This document shows, one piece after another, positions 40,457 to 53,076 of a stretch of 64,000 bases of DNA; position 1 is the first letter of the stretch; the number at the start of each line of letters is the position of its first letter. The notes beneath the pieces are model-generated. The model was given only the letters and a program-made list of their open reading frames with translations. It was not told the origin of the DNA and searched no databases. The position numbers and the translations under genes were made by a program. Origin of the DNA: Marinobacter sp. (GTDB lineage: Bacteria > Pseudomonadota > Gammaproteobacteria > Pseudomonadales > Oleiphilaceae); the NCBI GenBank assembly GCA_022565395.1, contig JAIUMV010000002.1:1-64000 (forward strand), written 5' to 3'.

Positions 40457-41332
40457 ATGATTAGAAACATTGGCTTTATCGGTCTTGGGGTTATGGGCTA
40501 CCCCATGGCGGGACATCTGGCGGACCGCTGGCACAGCGTCAATGTGTTTAACCGCACCCCTGAACGCACTGAGCGCTGGCAAAAAGCCCATAACGGCAAG
40601 GCATGCAGCACTATCGTCGAGGCCATCAACGGCTGCGACTTCGTCATTACCTGCGTGGGGGCAGATCCGGACCTGACGTCCATTTACCTCGGTAGCGACG
40701 GCATCATCGCCAATGCCCGCCCTGGTAGCATCCTGATTGATCACACCACCGCCTCTGCCGCCATGGCGGAGCAGTTAGCGGAGGCTGCCCGGGCGCGGGA
40801 CCTGCACTTTATCGATGCCCCCGTATCAGGCGGCCAGCCCGGCGCCGAGAAGGGTCAACTCACCATCATGTGTGGTGGTACTGAAAAGGCCTTTGAGACT
40901 GCCAAGCCGGTGATGGAAGCCTATGGCAAGGCCGTCAATCTGATGGGACCGTCCGGCGCTGGCCAGCGGACCAAAATGGTAAACCAGATTGCTGTTGCCG
41001 GCCTGTTGCAAGCGCTGTCAGAGGCGCTTAACTTTGCCCAGCAAGCAGGGCTCGATACCGCCAAGGTGCTGGACGTGATTTCCAAAGGTGCAGCCCAGTC
41101 ATGGCAGATGGATAACCGCGGAGAGAGTATGCTGGCAGGCCATTTTGATCATGGCTTTGCGGTGAACTGGATGCGAAAAGATCTGGCAATCTGTATGGCG
41201 GAAGCTGAAGCCCGGCATATCCCCCTACCGATCACCGCCCTGGTGGACAGCTTTTACGAGGATATACAGGCCATGGGCGGCGGTCGCTGGGATACATCAT
41301 CACTCATTGAGCGCCTGCGTAAGCCCACCTGA
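40457..41332 (+). CDS. beta-hydroxyacid dehydrogenase family oxidoreductase
   Basis: A 291-aa NAD(P)-dependent enzyme of the 3-hydroxyisobutyrate / tartronate-semialdehyde reductase family. The dinucleotide motif IGFIGLGVMGYPMAGHLA opens the protein. The substrate motif DAPVSGGQPGAEKGQLTIM follows, and the catalytic lysine is in GAGQRTKMVNQIAVAG. Substrate preference within the family cannot be told from sequence alone, and no valine- or glyoxylate-pathway genes are nearby. Confidence 0.88.
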   Translation: MIRNIGFIGLGVMGYPMAGHLADRWHSVNVFNRTPERTERWQKAHNGKACSTIVEAINGCDFVITCVGADPDLTSIYLGSDGIIANARPGSILIDHTTASAAMAEQLAEAARARDLHFIDAPVSGGQPGAEKGQLTIMCGGTEKAFETAKPVMEAYGKAVNLMGPSGAGQRTKMVNQIAVAGLLQALSEALNFAQQAGLDTAKVLDVISKGAAQSWQMDNRGESMLAGHFDHGFAVNWMRKDLAICMAEAEARHIPLPITALVDSFYEDIQAMGGGRWDTSSLIERLRKPT

Positions 41333-41378
41333 ACCGGGATCCACTTACGCAGGCTCGGGCGGCTTACGCAGCCGCCCG
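41314..41378. terminator. overlapping hairpins between dehydrogenase gene and topA
   Basis: GCCTGCGTAAG (41314-41324) pairs with CTTACGCAGGC (41344-41354). A second stem CGGGCGGCT/AGCCGCCCG (41356-41378) stands right after it. Both lie where the two convergent genes end, and the first arm is inside the dehydrogenase reading frame. No T-run, so this looks like a bidirectional RNA-end structure. Confidence 0.45.
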
Positions 41379-41380
41379 AC

Positions 41381-44020
41381 TCACTTCTTGTCCTGCACCT
41401 GCCATTTGCCGCCTACGTACCAAGCCGACCAGCCCGTTGGCTTGCCGTCCTTCTCCGTCATCACATATTGCTCCTTGCTTTTGCGGCTGTAGCGCACAAC
41501 GGCTGGATTGCCCTCGCTGTCTGCTTCCGGCGCATCAAGGAGAAAGCCGTACTTCGGATCAATCTCACTGCGATGGGGCTTCAATTCACGCACCAGTGGC
41601 GCCCGCGTCTCCCGGTTTTTGGGAAACTTGCTGGCCGCAAGGAAAAGGCCTGAGGCACCATCCCGCAACACATAGGTGTCATCCACCTTTTCGCAACGCA
41701 GTTCCGGCATGGGCACCGGGTCCATTTTGGGGGGCGCAGGCTCACCGCTCCGCAACAGCTTGCGGGTATTTTTGCATTCGCTGTTAGTACAGCCGAAGTA
41801 CTTGCCGAAACGGCCAGTTTTAAGCTGCATTTCTGAACCACACTTGTCGCAGTCCAGGGTGGGGCCGTCATAGCCTTTGATCTTGAAGCTGCCCTGCTCT
41901 ACTTCATAGCCTGAGCAGTCGGGATTGTTGCCACACACATGGAGCTTGCGGCCTTCATCAATCAGATAGCTGTCCATGGCAGTGCCGCATTTGGGGCAAC
42001 GCCGCTTCTTCCGTAGCAGCCGGCTCTCGCCCTCACCTTCCACATCATCATCAGCCCTGACCACCTCATCACCGGACACCAGGTTAATGGTGGTTTTGCA
42101 GCGCTCTTTGGGCGGCAATGCATAGCCCGAACAGCCCAGGAACACTCCGGTACTGGCGACCCGAATCTGCATCGGGCGGGTACAGGTGGGACAAGCAATG
42201 TCGGTTTCCGTGGGCGTATTGCCCCGCATGCCGCCGTCATCACTTTGCTCGGCTTTCTCAAGCTGGCTGCTGAAGTTACCATAGAAACTGTTGAGGACCT
42301 TTTTCCAATCCACATCACCGGAAGCGATCTCGTCCAGCTCTTCTTCCAGCTTGGCGGTAAAGTCATAGTCCATCAAATTGGAGAAGGACTCATTCAGGCG
42401 ATCGGTAACAATGTCGCCCATCTTCTCGGCGTAGAAACGGCGGTTCTCAAGGCGTACATACCCCCGGTCCTGAATGGTGGAAATAATGGACGCATAGGTC
42501 GAGGGTCGCCCGATGCCACGCTTCTCTAGCTCCTTGACCAGACTGGCTTCAGTGTACCGCGGTGCCGGCTTGGTAAAGTGCTGGGTCGGATCCAGCTTTT
42601 CGAGCCCAAGCAGATCGTTAACCTGAATATCCGGCAGCGCAACATCCTCATCCTTTTTGGACGATTGCGGTGCTGCCTTGAGGAAACCTTCAAACCGGAT
42701 AATGCGGCCACGGGTCTTCAGCTCATAGTCCGCTGCCTGCAGGGTAATGGAGGTACTGAGGAACTCGGCGTCCGCCATCTGACAGGCGATGAACTGGCGC
42801 CAGATCAAATCGTAAAGCCGCTCAGCATCCTTCTCCAGGTCTTTGATAGCGGTAGGGCGCAACGCCACATCAGTTGGCCGAATGGCCTCGTGCGCTTCCT
42901 GAGCGCCCTCCCGGCTACCGTAGGTGCGCGGGCTCTCCGGCAAGTACTTGTCACCGAACTGCTTCTGAATAAAGGCTCGACAGCTTTCCACCGCATCCCG
43001 GCTGAGGTTGGTGGAGTCCGTTCGCATATAGGTGATATAGCCAGCCTCATAAAGGCGCTGCGCCAGCATCATGGTTTTTTTGACGCTGAAGCCCATGCGA
43101 TTACTGGCTGCTTGCTGCAAGGTAGAGGTGATAAACGGCGCACCGGGCTTGGAGCGGGTAGGCTTGTCCTCACGCTTAACCACCTTATAGGCAGCTTGCT
43201 GCAGGGCAGCGACGTGCGCCACGCTCTGCTGCTCGTTTACCGGTCGATAAGCTTTATCCTGATGGCGCACCACCTCGAACCGTATTGGATCCTTAACGTC
43301 GGCGGCTCGCAAATCGGCGTGCAATTGCCAGTATTCTTCCGGCACAAAACTGCGTATATCACGCTCTCGCTCGACGATCAGCTTGACCGCCACGGATTGT
43401 ACCCGGCCCGCTGACAGGCCACGGGCCAGCTTGTTCCACAACAAGGGTGACACCATGTAACCCACAACTCGATCAAGGAAGCGGCGGGCCTGCTGGGCAT
43501 CCACACGGTGTTGGTCCAGCTGCCCCGGATCTTTGAAGGATTCCTGAATAGCACGCTTGGTGATTTCGTTGAACACTACCCGCCGGTATCTTTCTGGCTC
43601 ACCACCGATCGCTTCGCGCAAGTGCCAGGCGATGGCTTCCCCCTCGCGGTCCAAATCCGTTGCCAGGTAGATATGGTCAGCGGACTTGGCGAGCCGTTTG
43701 AGCTCACTGACAACCTTTTCTTTGCCTGGCAGTATCTGGTAATTCGCCGCCCAGTCGTCATCCGGGTCCACACCCATACGGGCAATCAGCTGCTCCCGTG
43801 CCTTGCGCTTTTTATGGACCACTTTTTCTTCAGCGCTCATTTTTCGCGTCTGGGCGGCCAGCTTGGCCCTTTCTTTTGGGTCTGTTGTGGTGCCGCTGCC
43901 GCTGACTGGCAGGTCCCTGATATGCCCGATGCTGGACTTGACGATAAAGTCCGGCCCCAGATATTTATTGATGGTTTTGGCTTTAGCTGGTGACTCGACA
44001 ATGACGAGGCTTTTACCCAT
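41381..44020 (-). CDS. topA: DNA topoisomerase I (type IA)
   Basis: An 879-aa enzyme that relaxes negative supercoils. The Toprim domain starts [19 protein letters not shown] and has [15 protein letters not shown]; the catalytic Tyr331 is in [13 protein letters not shown]. Three four-cysteine zinc ribbons follow ([16 protein letters not shown] ... [15 protein letters not shown] ... CTNSEC). The C-terminal tail after them is basic and aromatic. The gene is read from the promoter at 44122-44150 and has no operon partner. Confidence 0.97.
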   Translation of the reverse strand: MGKSLVIVESPAKAKTINKYLGPDFIVKSSIGHIRDLPVSGSGTTTDPKERAKLAAQTRKMSAEEKVVHKKRKAREQLIARMGVDPDDDWAANYQILPGKEKVVSELKRLAKSADHIYLATDLDREGEAIAWHLREAIGGEPERYRRVVFNEITKRAIQESFKDPGQLDQHRVDAQQARRFLDRVVGYMVSPLLWNKLARGLSAGRVQSVAVKLIVERERDIRSFVPEEYWQLHADLRAADVKDPIRFEVVRHQDKAYRPVNEQQSVAHVAALQQAAYKVVKREDKPTRSKPGAPFITSTLQQAASNRMGFSVKKTMMLAQRLYEAGYITYMRTDSTNLSRDAVESCRAFIQKQFGDKYLPESPRTYGSREGAQEAHEAIRPTDVALRPTAIKDLEKDAERLYDLIWRQFIACQMADAEFLSTSITLQAADYELKTRGRIIRFEGFLKAAPQSSKKDEDVALPDIQVNDLLGLEKLDPTQHFTKPAPRYTEASLVKELEKRGIGRPSTYASIISTIQDRGYVRLENRRFYAEKMGDIVTDRLNESFSNLMDYDFTAKLEEELDEIASGDVDWKKVLNSFYGNFSSQLEKAEQSDDGGMRGNTPTETDIACPTCTRPMQIRVASTGVFLGCSGYALPPKERCKTTINLVSGDEVVRADDDVEGEGESRLLRKKRRCPKCGTAMDSYLIDEGRKLHVCGNNPDCSGYEVEQGSFKIKGYDGPTLDCDKCGSEMQLKTGRFGKYFGCTNSECKNTRKLLRSGEPAPPKMDPVPMPELRCEKVDDTYVLRDGASGLFLAASKFPKNRETRAPLVRELKPHRSEIDPKYGFLLDAPEADSEGNPAVVRYSRKSKEQYVMTEKDGKPTGWSAWYVGGKWQVQDKK

Positions 44021-44121
44021 AACGGAGATCTGTATCCTTGGCGATAATCGGTCTGACGATGTGCGAACCGTAAACTCGCTTGAAAATCAGGCAACTGGGT
44101 TATAAGAAAGAGTTGCCACTT

Positions 44122-44150
44122 TTTATAGGTGCTCAGTTTTACAGGGTCAA
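44122..44150 (-). promoter_or_regulatory. sigma-70 promoter for topA
   Basis: On the minus strand TTGACC (44150-44145), 17-base spacer, TATAAA (44127-44122). Each box differs from consensus in one base. The leader would be about 95 bases. Confidence 0.72.
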
Positions 44151-44174
44151 GTCAAGCAACACAACCCATCACAC

Positions 44175-44201
44175 AAAAAAAGCCCGGCAATGCCGGGCTT
44201 T
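44175..44201 (-). terminator. terminator after fadA
   Basis: AAAGCCCGG (44179-44187), five-base loop, CCGGGCTTT (44193-44201). On the minus strand it is followed by a run of seven T. It closes the fadBA operon. Confidence 0.9.
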
Positions 44202-44224
44202 CTCGGGTGTTGTCACCTGACGAA

Positions 44225-47582
<3,358 letters not shown>

Positions 47583-47983
47583 CAACTGATCTCCAGTCTG
47601 TGTTTGAAACTGCGTGAGTGCTGCCGGTAAGCCCGGCCGTGTCTCTACAGCGAGATTTCGGTCACTGCCCGATCAACCGATTCAAAATTCATACAGTCGT
47701 TTGAATCGTGAGGGCACACATTGAAAAAAATCGCGCCGTTTGTCAATTCGTTTCTGCGAAGAAAGACCGTTTCGCGCCAACAAAGTGACTTTCTGTGGGT
47801 AAACCGCTTGATTGGTGTGCGCACATACTTTAGCCTCAAAGGTTGTACCCCGTCCAACAGAGCTTTGCTCTAACAGGCGTTTCGGCTATAACAGCCGGTA
47901 TCAGGCATTGCAAAGCCCGCCTGAACCCGTCCCGGACGCGGAAACAATAATAAAATAGCCCCATATAACGGAGACACTTTCCG
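47583..47983. other. fadB divergent control region
   Basis: A 401-base gap between fadB (minus) and a periplasmic protein gene (plus). It holds the dyad at 47678-47708 on the fadB side. On the plus side an AT-rich stretch (47943-47970) precedes the ribosome site CGGAGA. No gene is supported in it. Confidence 0.5.
47678..47708 (-). promoter_or_regulatory. PsrA/FadR-like operator dyad upstream of fadB
   Basis: Nine-base arms CGATTCAAA (47678-47686) and TTTGAATCG (47700-47708). Inside them lies the tighter imperfect dyad ATTCATACAGTCGTTTGAAT (47687-47706), which resembles the PsrA consensus CAAAC-N2-4-GTTTG in one half. PsrA represses fadBA in pseudomonads. The link is by resemblance only; psrA is not in this window. 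Confidence 0.5.
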
Positions 47984-48793
47984 ATGAAAGCTTCAGGTAT
48001 GCGACTCAGCTCCCTGGTTTTTGCCGTCGTCATGATGGTACTTGGTTCTTCCCTCGCTCACGCCGAGAAGCCGGAATTCCTGTCTGATCTGCACGAGTTT
48101 CGCCTGCACAACTTTCTTGCCCTGAATGCCTTCTATCGCTACAGCGACAGCCGCGACCGCATGCTGCAGCAAGACATCAACGCCAGCATTAACAATGCCA
48201 CCCGTGCCATGTCCGCGGTGCGCACCAGCGACACCGAGCTGCTGAGCAATGACGATATCGCCCGCCTTGATCAGGAATTCGACAAGTTCCGCGCCCTGAT
48301 GCAGCAGAATATCCAGGACGTGCGCACCATGGGCTACCCTGATCTGCGCCTGCTCTCGGAGATGGCAGAGCAAGCCCATGAGCTAAACCAGATATCCACC
48401 GAGCTTTACGAGGTAGCGCGGGAGAAGGCGAACCTTGACGTCGATGACCGGGTTGAATCCATCCGCGCCGCCTCCGTGTTGATTGCACAGATGCTGTCGA
48501 ACTACACCGCCCGTTCCACCTCCAGCGTGCAGCAAACCTTCCAGGGCGCCACCACCGGTATTCCGCTCAACGAACTGGCCATGCGTTTTGACGCCCTGTT
48601 CACCCGCATCAACGCGGCCGGTACTGAGGAGGAGATGCGTGCGCTGCTGCAGGACGCCAATTCCAAGTGGAGCTTTATTCGCAACTCCTACATCAACTTC
48701 AACGAGAATAACGTGGTATTCGTCATTGATCGCTACTCCAAAGGTATCATCGACAGCCTGGAGCGCATGATCCAGGTGATTGAGAGCGCCTGA
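47984..48793 (+). CDS. periplasmic helical protein of unknown function
   Basis: A 269-aa protein with a clear signal peptide (MRLSSLVFAVVMMVLGSSLAHA, cleavage after residue 27). The mature part is nearly all alpha-helical: polar, Asp/Arg/Asn-rich, with repeated heptad-like leucines (FDKFRALMQQNIQDVRTMG; ANLDVDDRVESIRAASVLIA). It has no cysteines and no enzyme motif. The overall look recalls four-helix periplasmic sensor modules of the PilJ or chemoreceptor kind, but there is no membrane span or signalling domain. I do not recognise it. Confidence 0.75.
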   Translation: MKASGMRLSSLVFAVVMMVLGSSLAHAEKPEFLSDLHEFRLHNFLALNAFYRYSDSRDRMLQQDINASINNATRAMSAVRTSDTELLSNDDIARLDQEFDKFRALMQQNIQDVRTMGYPDLRLLSEMAEQAHELNQISTELYEVAREKANLDVDDRVESIRAASVLIAQMLSNYTARSTSSVQQTFQGATTGIPLNELAMRFDALFTRINAAGTEEEMRALLQDANSKWSFIRNSYINFNENNVVFVIDRYSKGIIDSLERMIQVIESA

Positions 48794-48817
48794 CCCCCTA
48801 CCCTGACCACACACCCG

Positions 48818-48843
48818 GCAGGGCGCACATTGTTGCGCCCTGC
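48818..48843 (+). terminator. hairpin after the periplasmic protein gene
   Basis: GCAGGGCGCA (48818-48827), six-base loop, TGCGCCCTGC (48834-48843). The stem is strong, and only a mixed C/T stretch follows. It lies 25 bases past the stop. Confidence 0.5.
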
Positions 48844-48930
48844 GCCTCCCATCCTTTCTTGATACGTGTCAGTGACTTCCCGCGCTATCTGACCTACAGT
48901 AATGATCGGATTCACAGTCGGAGCCCCCTC

Positions 48931-49362
48931 ATGTCTGAGTACAAAAAGATTCTGGTCGCCATCGACCTCACGGAAGAAGCCCCTCAGGTGCTGGCCCGCG
49001 CCAAGGCCCTGGCAGCAGCACAGCAGGCAGAACTAACCTTGGTGCATGTGGTTGAACCGGTCGGTTACGCCTACGGCGGAGATATTCCTCTGGACCTAAC
49101 CGAGCTTCAGGAGCAGCTTGACCATGCCGCTCGCAAGCAACTGGCCAACTACGGCGAACAACACGACGTGCCCGCTGATCGGCAGATCGTTACCGTCGGA
49201 CGCCCTGAGTCAGAAGTTCGGCGCCTGAGCAAGGATGGCGGATTCGATTTGATTGTGGTGGGAAGTCACGGTCGCAAAGGCATACAACTGCTGCTGGGCT
49301 CCACCGCTAACGGTGTACTGCACGGCGCTGTGTGTGATGTACTGGCGGTACGCATCAATTAA
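48931..49362 (+). CDS. universal stress protein (UspA family)
   Basis: A 143-aa single-domain protein. It has the family opening YKKILVAIDLTEEAPQVL and the nucleotide-binding C-terminal pattern VVGSHGRKGIQLLLGSTANGVL (G-2x-G-9x-G-S/T type), so it may bind ATP. The ATG at 48931, seven bases after GGAG, is preferred to a start at 48859. Its role within stress responses cannot be specified. Confidence 0.92.
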   Translation: MSEYKKILVAIDLTEEAPQVLARAKALAAAQQAELTLVHVVEPVGYAYGGDIPLDLTELQEQLDHAARKQLANYGEQHDVPADRQIVTVGRPESEVRRLSKDGGFDLIVVGSHGRKGIQLLLGSTANGVLHGAVCDVLAVRIN

Positions 49363-49374
49363 GACGCGCTTTGT

Positions 49375-49395
49375 CGGGGCTGCGGCGCAGCCCCG
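49375..49395. terminator. hairpin between uspA-like and Cys-rich protein genes
   Basis: CGGGGCTGC (49375-49383), three-base loop, GCAGCCCCG (49387-49395). It sits between convergent genes and can act for both. No T-run. Confidence 0.45.
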
Positions 49396-49417
49396 GATTC
49401 AACGGTAAAACACAGGC

Positions 49418-50098
49418 TCAGGCAACACTATCACCCTGACGCATCTTCCCTTCCAGCTTACGCAACTGGCTTTCCAGCGAGAAACTGACGCTCGATGCCA
49501 TGGAAAAGAAATTGAGCAGCGCCTTAAGGTTGCTATCCCCCTTGCAGACAGCGTGAATGCGTTGCCAGAGCGCCTGGTTGACCAACTGCAGACGCTGATT
49601 ACGATCCACCAGGCCCGCCAACTTCCAGTCAGGATCCCGGCCCGCACGCATATCAAAGTACTGCTGCATTAAATAGTGGGACACGCTCCGCAGGATAAAC
49701 TCGTCCGTGCTGGCGAACGGCAGGTGATGAACCGCCATCGACCGCAACTCTCCCAGCACCGGGCAGGCACTCATGGCCATTTTCAGCCCCAGTAACGAAC
49801 GCAGCGCCTCCTCCAGCGTAGCCTCCTTGGCATAAGTACGACGGTCATCCTTAACGGTAACATTAACCTTCTGGTAGGCATCCTCTTCCCGAAATGCCTC
49901 AACCACAGGCAGCATGGCAGTAGCTGCGGGACAAAACGGGTGTTCTTTGCGATTCAGAGGGCAATTGGAGCACTGGCAGTGCTCCAATCGCGTCCAATCA
50001 GGCAGACTGCCTGCAGGCACGGCAGGCTTATCCAGAGTGCTGACTTTGAACTCGATAGCACGTTCAGCTGCCAGCTCAAATCGATAGGTTATATCCAT
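49418..50098 (-). CDS. conserved protein with Cys cluster, function unknown
   Basis: A 226-aa soluble protein. The N-terminal 35 residues look like a beta-rich strand pair (DITYRFELAAERAIEFKV). A tight cysteine cluster follows (Cys41, 43, 46 and 56: CQCSNCPL ... C), which could bind zinc or an iron-sulfur cluster. The rest is helical (EATLEEALRSLLGLKMAMSACPVLGELRS; SVSHYLMQQYFDMRAG). I recall similar conserved hypothetical proteins in marine gammaproteobacteria but no known role. It is monocistronic, between the UspA-like gene and the ABC-F gene. Confidence 0.75.
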   Translation of the reverse strand: MDITYRFELAAERAIEFKVSTLDKPAVPAGSLPDWTRLEHCQCSNCPLNRKEHPFCPAATAMLPVVEAFREEDAYQKVNVTVKDDRRTYAKEATLEEALRSLLGLKMAMSACPVLGELRSMAVHHLPFASTDEFILRSVSHYLMQQYFDMRAGRDPDWKLAGLVDRNQRLQLVNQALWQRIHAVCKGDSNLKALLNFFSMASSVSFSLESQLRKLEGKMRQGDSVA

Positions 50099-50171
50099 TA
50101 TTATTGTTCCGTTGATCAGTGATTCCCATTGTATACCAGGAGCCCTGACTTCCCTGTTACAGCTGACCGGC

Positions 50172-52088
50172 TTAACCGGCGGCCTGCTCCTCCAACTCCA
50201 TCCAGCGTTCCATAGCGGCTTCCAGATCCTGTTCCACCCTGGTCAGGGTCGCCAGGGTTTCACTGACCACCGCTGCATCACCGCTGTAAAAAGAGGGGCT
50301 CGCAATGCGGGCTTGCAACCCCTCTATCTCTGCTTCCAATCCCTCAATCCGTGCCGGCAAGGATTCCAACTCCAATTTTAGTTTGTAGCTGAGTTTCTTG
50401 CCTTTCTGTCCTGGTGCTTTTGGCTGAGTTTCAGAAGATGAAACCGGGGCCTTTACCGCCTTCGCGGGCTTTGCCTCGGCGACCGGGAGCTCGGATGGAA
50501 AACGGCCGCCCTGCCGTCGCCAATCGTCGTAGCCACCCACGTAACTTTGTACCCTGCCGGAGCCATCCAGAAACAGGGTATCAGTCACTACATTATCCAG
50601 GAACTCCCGGTCATGGCTGATCACAATGACCGTCCCCTTGAAGTCCACCAGTTGCGCTTCCAGCAACTCAAGGGTCTCCACATCAAGGTCATTGGTGGGC
50701 TCATCAAGAACCAGCACGTTGGCCGGCTTGCTGAACAATTTGGCCAGCAATAACCGGGCACGCTCGCCACCGGAAAACACGCTGACGGGCGACCGAGCCC
50801 GCTCCGGGGTAAAAAGAAAATCCTGCAGGTAGCCCAGCACATGCTTGCTCTGGCCGTTGATATCAATGAACTCCCGACCTTCCGCCAGATTGTCCAGGGC
50901 GTTGCCAGTCAGATCCAACTCGCCACGTAGCTGGTCAAAGTAAGCGACTTCCAGATGAGTGCCGAGACGGATACTGCCTTCTGTAGGCTGCAAGCCGCCG
51001 AGCAGCAGGCGCACCAGAGTGGTTTTGCCCGTACCGTTCTCCCCTACAAGACCAATTTTGTCTCCCCGCAGAATGGTCAGATCCATATCACGAATGACCT
51101 GGGTGCCGTCAGGGTAACTGAAGCCCGCTTTTGCTGCCTCCACCACCAGCTTGCCGGAGCGGGCGGCATCCTCCACGCTGAAGGTGGCAGTGCCACCTCG
51201 AACGCGCCGCTGGCGATGCTCTTCTCGCATCGCCTTGAGTGCTCTCACCCGTCCCATGTTGCGCGTGCGCCGCGCTTTGATGCCCTGGCGAATCCACGCC
51301 TCTTCCTGCTTCAGGCGCTTGTCAAACAGCGCATTCTGACGCTCCTCTTCTTCCAGAGCCTTCTCTTTCAGGTCAAGGTAACGATCATAGCTGGCCGCGA
51401 AACTGACCAGTTGCCCCCGGTCCAGCTCCACCACCCGCGTCGCCATACGGCGGATAAACGCGCGGTCATGGCTGACAAACAATATGGCACCGCGAAACTG
51501 GCCCAGAGCATTCTCCAGCCAGGCAATGGCCGGCACGTCAAGGTGGTTCGTGGGCTCATCCAGAAGCAGAATATCCGGATCCCCCACCAACGCTCGGGCC
51601 AACAGGACGCGGCGCTGCCAGCCACCGGAGAGGGTATTCAGGCGTTGATCGGGGTTGACGTTGTAGTTGGCAAGAATGGCGTTTACTTTCTGATCCAGCA
51701 ACCAGCCATCCAGCGCTTCCAGACGTTCCTGCACTTTCATCAGGCGCGCCATACTCGCGTCATCAGCACGCTGAGAGAGCTCATGAAACTCCGCCAGCAG
51801 CGCACCGGTTTCAGGAAACGCCCCGGCGACCACTTCATAGGCGGTACGGGTGTCGTCAGTTGGCAGGTTTTGTGGCAGTACCGCCAGGCGCGCGCCCTCA
51901 TCCAGACGCACCTTGCCCCCATCCGGAGTCACCTCTCCACTGAGAATTTTGAGCAAGGTGGACTTGCCCTCGCCATTGCGACCGAGCAGACACACCCGCT
52001 CGCCGGCTTCAATCACCAGATTTGCGTTATCCAGCAACGGCTGTAATCCAAACGACAGGGACAGGTTTTCCAGATTTAACAAAGGCAC
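50172..52088 (-). CDS. uup: Uup-type ABC-F ATPase
   Basis: A 638-aa protein with two ABC ATPase domains and no membrane spans. P-loops are GRNGEGKSTLLKI and GENGTGKTTLV; signatures are LSGGWQRRVLLARAL and FSGGERARLLLAKLF. The inter-domain linker is basic (IRQGIKARRTRNMGRVRALK). The C-terminal coiled coil (about 560-638) is the mark of Uup, linked to ribosomes and to branched DNA. It starts with GTG right behind the MOSC stop (TAAGTG), so the two are probably coupled. Confidence 0.9.
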   Translation of the reverse strand: MPLLNLENLSLSFGLQPLLDNANLVIEAGERVCLLGRNGEGKSTLLKILSGEVTPDGGKVRLDEGARLAVLPQNLPTDDTRTAYEVVAGAFPETGALLAEFHELSQRADDASMARLMKVQERLEALDGWLLDQKVNAILANYNVNPDQRLNTLSGGWQRRVLLARALVGDPDILLLDEPTNHLDVPAIAWLENALGQFRGAILFVSHDRAFIRRMATRVVELDRGQLVSFAASYDRYLDLKEKALEEEERQNALFDKRLKQEEAWIRQGIKARRTRNMGRVRALKAMREEHRQRRVRGGTATFSVEDAARSGKLVVEAAKAGFSYPDGTQVIRDMDLTILRGDKIGLVGENGTGKTTLVRLLLGGLQPTEGSIRLGTHLEVAYFDQLRGELDLTGNALDNLAEGREFIDINGQSKHVLGYLQDFLFTPERARSPVSVFSGGERARLLLAKLFSKPANVLVLDEPTNDLDVETLELLEAQLVDFKGTVIVISHDREFLDNVVTDTLFLDGSGRVQSYVGGYDDWRRQGGRFPSELPVAEAKPAKAVKAPVSSSETQPKAPGQKGKKLSYKLKLELESLPARIEGLEAEIEGLQARIASPSFYSGDAAVVSETLATLTRVEQDLEAAMERWMELEEQAAG

Positions 52089-52907
52089 TTAGTCTGACTC
52101 CAAGGAAATTATCGTGACCGGATCACCCAACGTTAACAAGCCCCGAGTGTCATGCACGGCGTTAACCCCAAACATGACGCCGTCAGCGGTACGCCGAAAC
52201 TGCCCCAGGGTTCTCAGCGGTTGCATGTCCGCCGCCTTGACGCCCGTGTCCGGATCAACAGTGGTCATGACACAACGAGAACAGGGTTTGACCAGGCGCA
52301 AGCGGAGCGCCCCCACCTCCAACACTGACCAGTTATCTTCCGCCCAGGGTTCGGCGCCCGCTATGACGATGTTGGGTCGGAACCGGCGCATGTCAACCGG
52401 AGCAGTCAGCCGGCCATTGAGGTCGTCCAGTGATGCGGTACTGGCAACCAACAACGGAAAACCATCGGCAAAACCGACACGCCTGCTATCCGCCACCCGC
52501 ACCGGGTCAATCCGACGAAAGGTGGATTGCGGCATGTAAACAAAGCGAAAGAACTCACCACAGTATTCGCTCAACGCCCGCGAAGCACCACCCGCCTCAG
52601 CAACAGCCGTCACCTGGTCCCGCCAGACAACGACCTGCAGCGTTTCATCACCGGGAATCAGGGGAAAAACACCCTGCTCCGGAATACGGATGTTTACAGC
52701 ACCAGCCTCCACCGCCGTGGTGATTCGGGCAAGTTGCGGGTAATCCCGCTGAGTAACGAACCGGCCACTGCCGTCCACGATCATCCAGCGCCGGTCATGA
52801 ACCATCCCGAAATCATCCAGGGCAACTTCACTGACCTCGATACCCGCAAGAGACTTCACCGGGTATATGAATAGAGCATGAACCTGCACTTCCGTCTCCT
52901 CACCCAT
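52089..52907 (-). CDS. MOSC-domain protein (YcbX-like)
   Basis: A 272-aa protein with an N-terminal MOSC beta-barrel (VHALFIYPVKSLAGIEVSEV; DRRWMIVDGSGRFVTQR) and a C-terminal MOSC domain. The MOSC domain has the conserved cysteines in KPCSRCVMTTVDPDTG, the likely molybdenum-cofactor site. YcbX-like enzymes reduce N-hydroxylated bases; the ferredoxin domain found in E. coli YcbX is absent. The ATG at 52907 (after GGGAG) is preferred over 52937. It is followed directly by the Uup-type gene. Confidence 0.88.
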   Translation of the reverse strand: MGEETEVQVHALFIYPVKSLAGIEVSEVALDDFGMVHDRRWMIVDGSGRFVTQRDYPQLARITTAVEAGAVNIRIPEQGVFPLIPGDETLQVVVWRDQVTAVAEAGGASRALSEYCGEFFRFVYMPQSTFRRIDPVRVADSRRVGFADGFPLLVASTASLDDLNGRLTAPVDMRRFRPNIVIAGAEPWAEDNWSVLEVGALRLRLVKPCSRCVMTTVDPDTGVKAADMQPLRTLGQFRRTADGVMFGVNAVHDTRGLLTLGDPVTIISLESD

Positions 52908-53076
52908 GGAGCTTCGCTCCCTGTAAATCAGCGCCACAGTATAACGGTTTGCCTCCTCCGATGCCGTGATATTGCGCCAATCTCACGCTGCTGGTCCGGA
53001 CTCTAGCCAAGGCACCCCGGCATTGTGGTAACCTCGCCTTCCCAATTAGCGAATCTTGACAGTTGCCTGCGGCTTA

